Assembly: GCA_937870825.1 (NCBI GenBank)
Contig: CALMZO010000118.1
Location: 1 to 32,335, forward strand
DNA length: 32,335 nt
Direction of reading: 5' to 3'
Origin: an uncultured Chloroflexota bacterium
Lineage (GTDB): Bacteria > Chloroflexota > Anaerolineae > UBA4142 > SHND01
Below the pieces are notes generated by a model. It ran no database searches, was not told the DNA's origin, and saw only the letters and a list, made by a program, of their open reading frames with translations. Position 1 is the first letter of the stretch. Each line of letters opens with the position of its first letter. Shown here one piece after another: positions 29,895-32,335 of this stretch. The position numbers and the translations under genes are program-made.

Positions 29895-29978
29895 GACAGT
29901 GCGGTAGGAATCAGTTATCCGTGTTCTGTATTCCGTTTTGACGATACGCGATTTGCCATTCGCTATCCGCTATCAGCC
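29895..29978. repeat. Short tandem repeats between cysS and rlmB
   Basis: GCGATTTGCCATTCGCTATC and CGCTATCAGCCA-type units, similar to the 5183-5270 array, end at the rlmB start codon. No Shine-Dalgarno sequence is seen. A shorter array (AGTATTC repeated, 30741-30771) follows rlmB and supplies its last codons. Confidence 0.7.
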
Positions 29979-30752
29979 ATGCGCGATTTTATTTTTGGAC
30001 GGAATGCCGTGTTGCAAGCCCTCCGCGCGGGAACGGATATTTCGCGTGTGCTGCTCGCGCGCGGAACGAAACGCGATGGGATGTTGGGCGAAGCGTTGGA
30101 AATCGCGCGCCGCGAACAGATTCCGATTCAAGAAGTGGAACGCGACGCGCTTGACAAATTGTTGAAACGCGGGTCACTGCATCAAGGCATCGTCGCCGAA
30201 GCGGGAGAGTTCGAGTACGTGGATGTGCGTGATATTTTGACGGCGGCGCGAGTAAAAAACGAGCCGCCGTTTTTGTTGCTGCTCGATAACGTGCAGTACG
30301 TGACAAATTTCGGCGCGCTGCTGCGAACGGCAGAAATTATCGGCGTGCATGGCGTCATCATTCCCGAACATCGGCAGGCGGGCGTGACTGCCCAAGTGCG
30401 TAAAGCATCGGCGGGCGCGGTGGATTTCTTGAACATCGCGCAGGTGACGAATCTCGCGCAGACAATTGATGAATTGAAAAAACAAAACATTTGGGTTGTC
30501 GGCATCGAAGAAGCGCCAAAAGCGATTCCCTACAACAAGGGCGATTACACGATTCCCATCGCGTTCGTCGTCGGCAGTGAAGTGGATGGCTTGCGAAGAT
30601 TGACGCGCGACAAATGTGATTACATGGTGCAACTGCCGATGTGGGGCAAAACGCCGTCGTTGAATGTGAGCGTCGCGGGTTCGATTGTGTTGTATGAAGC
30701 GCGGATGCAACGTGTGGCGAAGGGGATTGGCTTGCAAGTGAGTAATCAGTAA
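29979..30752 (+). CDS. rlmB: 23S rRNA 2'-O-methyltransferase RlmB (SpoU family)
   Basis: A 257-residue SpoU/TrmH-type methyltransferase predicted to methylate the ribose of G2251 in 23S rRNA. The N-terminal substrate-binding domain starts FIFGRNAVLQALRAGTDISR, VLLARGTKRD. The knotted catalytic domain has motif 1 LLLDNVQYVTNFGALLRTAE (Asn and Arg), motif 2 IPIAFVVGSEVDGLRRLT and motif 3 LPMWGKTPSLNVSVAGSIVL. It follows cysS, a common gene order. The ATG lies in a tandem-repeat tract, and the last residues (VSNQ) come from the following array. RlmB versus other SpoU paralogues (TrmH, TrmL) is set by length and the N-terminal domain. Confidence 0.92.
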   Translation: MRDFIFGRNAVLQALRAGTDISRVLLARGTKRDGMLGEALEIARREQIPIQEVERDALDKLLKRGSLHQGIVAEAGEFEYVDVRDILTAARVKNEPPFLLLLDNVQYVTNFGALLRTAEIIGVHGVIIPEHRQAGVTAQVRKASAGAVDFLNIAQVTNLAQTIDELKKQNIWVVGIEEAPKAIPYNKGDYTIPIAFVVGSEVDGLRRLTRDKCDYMVQLPMWGKTPSLNVSVAGSIVLYEARMQRVAKGIGLQVSNQ

Positions 30753-30778
30753 GCAGTATTCAGTATTCAGTGACAATT

Positions 30779-31813
30779 ATGATTGAGAATTTTGAATCTC
30801 GCATCAATGCGCTCCACTCCATCGGCATCGTGGACATGCACTTTGATTTGCTGATGGACTTGTACGAAAAGCGCAAACGCTCGAACGTGCTGCGCGATGA
30901 TTTTGAGGCGCAGTTGAAGGAGGGCGGCATCGGCGTCATTGGCGCGGCGATTTATATTGACGAACCGTACTTGCCCGAACAAGCATTGCGCGTGGCATTG
31001 GACCAAATCGCGCGCTTGTACATTGAAGTCGAATCGAATTCGCGTTTTGCGATTTGCAAAACCTATGCTGACATTTTGAACGCGCGCCGCGAAAACAAAA
31101 TCGCGTTTTTGATTACGATGGAGGGTGTCGAACCGCTTGGCACGGACATCAATCTCTTGCGCGTGTTTTATGAGTTGGGCTTGCGTTCTGTTGGGTTGAC
31201 GCACGCGCGGCGAAACATGGCGGCGGACGGCGGACTGTTTTCCGCGAACACTTCGTCGCGGCACGGACTCGCGCCGTTTGGAAAATTGCTGGTGCAAGAG
31301 ATGGAAAAATTGAACATTCTGATTGACCTCGCGCATCTCAATCCGGCGGGCGTGGACGATGTATTGCAATTGACGAACAAGCCGCTGATTTTTTCGCATA
31401 CGAACCCGCGCAAATTTTTTGACATTGACCGCAACGCGAGCGATGACCACATTCGCGCGGTTGGGAGGCGCGGCGGCGTGATTGGCGTGAACGGCGCGTT
31501 GGTCGGCGCGCAGCCGGGACAGGTGACGATTGACATGTTCATTGACAATGTGGAATACATGGTGGAATTGACCAACATGGATTCCGTCGCCATCGGTTTC
31601 GATTTTTTCAAATTCATTTGGGAGCAGTGGTCGCCCGCGCAGCAAGCCGCTCTGATTGCGTATCTCCACGAACCGCAATTCGTCCCTGATATGCACAATC
31701 ACGCACACGCGCGCAATTTGACGCGGCGGCTCATGGAACGCGGTTGGAAAGACGAGGATATTGCAAAATTGTATTCCGGAAATTGGATGCGTGTGTTCGC
31801 GCAAGTGTTATAG
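30779..31813 (+). CDS. Membrane dipeptidase family protein (M19)
   Basis: A 344-residue zinc dipeptidase of the M19 (renal dipeptidase) family, a TIM-barrel amidohydrolase. Metal-site motifs: GIVDMHFDLLMDL (His-x-Asp), LITMEGVEPLG (bridging Glu), LIDLAHLNPAGVDDVL (His), PLIFSHTNPRK (His) and VAIGFDFF. No signal peptide is seen, so it acts in the cytoplasm, probably on L,D- or L,L-dipeptides. The ATG at 30779 was taken; a GTG three codons earlier is possible. The preceding 20 bases are tandem repeats and contain no clear Shine-Dalgarno site. Confidence 0.92.
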   Translation: MIENFESRINALHSIGIVDMHFDLLMDLYEKRKRSNVLRDDFEAQLKEGGIGVIGAAIYIDEPYLPEQALRVALDQIARLYIEVESNSRFAICKTYADILNARRENKIAFLITMEGVEPLGTDINLLRVFYELGLRSVGLTHARRNMAADGGLFSANTSSRHGLAPFGKLLVQEMEKLNILIDLAHLNPAGVDDVLQLTNKPLIFSHTNPRKFFDIDRNASDDHIRAVGRRGGVIGVNGALVGAQPGQVTIDMFIDNVEYMVELTNMDSVAIGFDFFKFIWEQWSPAQQAALIAYLHEPQFVPDMHNHAHARNLTRRLMERGWKDEDIAKLYSGNWMRVFAQVL

Positions 31814-31833
31814 CGCGAAAAAAGCGCAAAAAT

Positions 31834-31862
31834 TTGACGCTAACCTTCAACGCGCATATAAT
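31834..31862 (+). promoter_or_regulatory. Promoter of the tRNA-tuf operon
   Basis: TTGACG (31834-31839), 17 bp, TATAAT (31857-31862), with transcription starting about 31869, 45 bases before the first tRNA. A CTTGC/GCAAG hairpin follows. Confidence 0.85.
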
Positions 31863-31913
31863 TGCCGCTTGCTTAAGGCGGGCAAGTATTGCATATCATT
31901 ACTTGACCAATAC

Positions 31914-31986
31914 GCCGACGTAGCTCAGTCGGTAGAGCAGCTGTTTTGTAAACAGCTGGTCGTCAGTTCAAGTCTGACCGTCGGCT
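31914..31986 (+). tRNA. tRNA-Thr (anticodon UGU)
   Basis: A 73-nt cloverleaf: acceptor GCCGACG/CGTCGGC, D-arm GCTC/GAGC, anticodon stem GCTGT/ACAGC with loop TTTGTAA (TGT), and TTCAAGT in the T loop. No CCA is encoded. It is first in the tRNA cluster. Confidence 0.97.
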
Positions 31987-32008
31987 CTGAAAATCAGATA
32001 GTATTTTT

Positions 32009-32092
32009 GGGGAGACCGCGGAGATGGCGAGCCGCGCGTGACTGTAAATCACGTTCCGTACGGATTAGGGGGTTCGAATCCCTCTCTCCCCA
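32009..32092 (+). tRNA. tRNA-Tyr (anticodon GUA)
   Basis: An 84-nt class II tRNA with a long variable arm. Acceptor GGGGAGA/TCTCCCC, anticodon stem CGTGA/TCACG with loop CTGTAAA (GTA), T loop TTCGAAT. No CCA is encoded. Confidence 0.97.
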
Positions 32093-32099
32093 CTATCAA

Positions 32100-32140
32100 T
32101 TTATGATTTTTGATCTCAGATTTGAAAATCATAATTCCAA
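32100..32140. repeat. Inverted repeat between tRNA-Tyr and tRNA-Thr
   Basis: ATGATTTTTGATCTC and GATTTGAAAATCAT form a hairpin made of the AAAATC-type units seen elsewhere. It occupies the place where glyT lies in the thrU-tyrU-glyT-thrT-tufB cluster of E. coli. Confidence 0.7.
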
Positions 32141-32158
32141 AGTCTAAAATTGATTCAC

Positions 32159-32231
32159 GCCCTTTTAGCTCAGTCGGTAGAGCGCATTCTTGGTAAGAAT
32201 GAGGTCTCGGGTCCAAGTCCCGAAAAGGGCT
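32159..32231 (+). tRNA. tRNA-Thr (anticodon GGU)
   Basis: A 73-nt cloverleaf: acceptor GCCCTTT/AAAGGGC, D-arm GCTC/GAGC, anticodon stem CATTC/GAATG with loop TTGGTAA (GGT), and T-loop TCCAAGT. It directly precedes tuf. Confidence 0.97.
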
Positions 32232-32259
32232 CCACAACTATCTTAAGGAGTTCTCTCGA

Positions 32260-32335
32260 ATGGCAAAAGGCAAATTTGAACGCAACAAACCACATGTCAA
32301 CGTTGGGACGATTGGACATGTCGACCACGGCAAGA
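32260..32335 (+). CDS. tuf: Elongation factor Tu, N-terminus only
   Basis: The first 25 codons read [20 protein letters not shown] followed by VDHGK, the G1 region of EF-Tu. The gene runs off the right edge. AAGGAG (32245-32250) sits 9 bases before the ATG. It is preceded by tRNA-Thr, tRNA-Tyr and tRNA-Thr, as in the E. coli thrU-tyrU-glyT-thrT-tufB operon without glyT. Confidence 0.98.
   Translation, partial: MAKGKFERNKPHVNVGTIGHVDHGK

Noticed and set aside
30767-31804. Large open frame opposite the M19 dipeptidase
   Set aside because: It is antisense to a gene with clear metal-site motifs and has no recognisable domain.

Overview
The window looks like a chromosomal segment from an uncultured Chloroflexota (Anaerolineae-like) bacterium. 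This is inferred from the LysW-dependent lysine pathway, the codon use rich in GCG and CGC, the numerous short tandem repeats at gene borders, and the tRNA-Thr/tRNA-Tyr/tRNA-Thr/tuf cluster. No rRNA, phage or CRISPR locus is visible.

Layout. (a) 1-2.7 kb: an M32 carboxypeptidase diverges from a MerR/GyrI-type regulator. (b) 2.7-5.8 kb, minus strand: second half of the lysine pathway, lysU (homoaconitase small subunit), homoisocitrate dehydrogenase, a small lipoprotein and lysK, joined by ATGA overlaps and ending at a bidirectional terminator shared with merR. (c) 5.8-13.8 kb, minus strand: a methyltransferase, an AT-richer HEPN-like gene, uridine phosphorylase, an NHL-propeller membrane protein, a zinc-ribbon protein, a DUF998 membrane protein, a YceI-type lipoprotein and a 5'-nucleotidase/SoxB-like phosphatase. 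(d) 13.8-25.2 kb, minus strand: one long lysine operon that starts at a strong promoter near 25.15 kb and runs through a structured leader with an attenuator-type hairpin. Its order is lysW, lysX, a SnoaL-like gene, lysY, a four-helix-bundle gene, lysZ, two DUF3800 units, lysJ, a membrane protein, homocitrate synthase, a zinc-independent MDR oxidoreductase and lysT, ending at a strong terminator at 13.8 kb. (e) 25.2-26.8 kb: small accessory genes. (f) 26.9-31.8 kb, plus strand: a long structured leader, a YacL-type PIN/TRAM protein, cysS, rlmB and an M19 dipeptidase. (g) 31.8-32.3 kb: three tRNAs and the start of tuf.

Together the lys genes cover 2-oxoglutarate to lysine by the alpha-aminoadipate route on the LysW carrier. 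Only the aminoadipate aminotransferase (LysN) is not seen here.

The most notable element is between lysZ and lysJ. Two tandem units each consist of a DUF3800 gene on the minus strand and a structured RNA of about 160-170 nt, apparently transcribed from the opposite strand. Each RNA has its own extended -10 box and a U-run that overlaps the DUF3800 stop codon. The two RNA copies differ in helix sequence but keep the pairing, including G-U pairs and a GNRA loop that only work in plus-strand RNA. The upstream DUF3800 copy is dead: it has a one-base frameshift and a 103-bp MITE. Other unusual features are heptamer-type tandem repeats and a G/C-rich palindromic repeat that have entered coding regions in frame (lysT, homocitrate synthase, lysK, cysS), and a four-helix-bundle gene flanked by inverted repeats.
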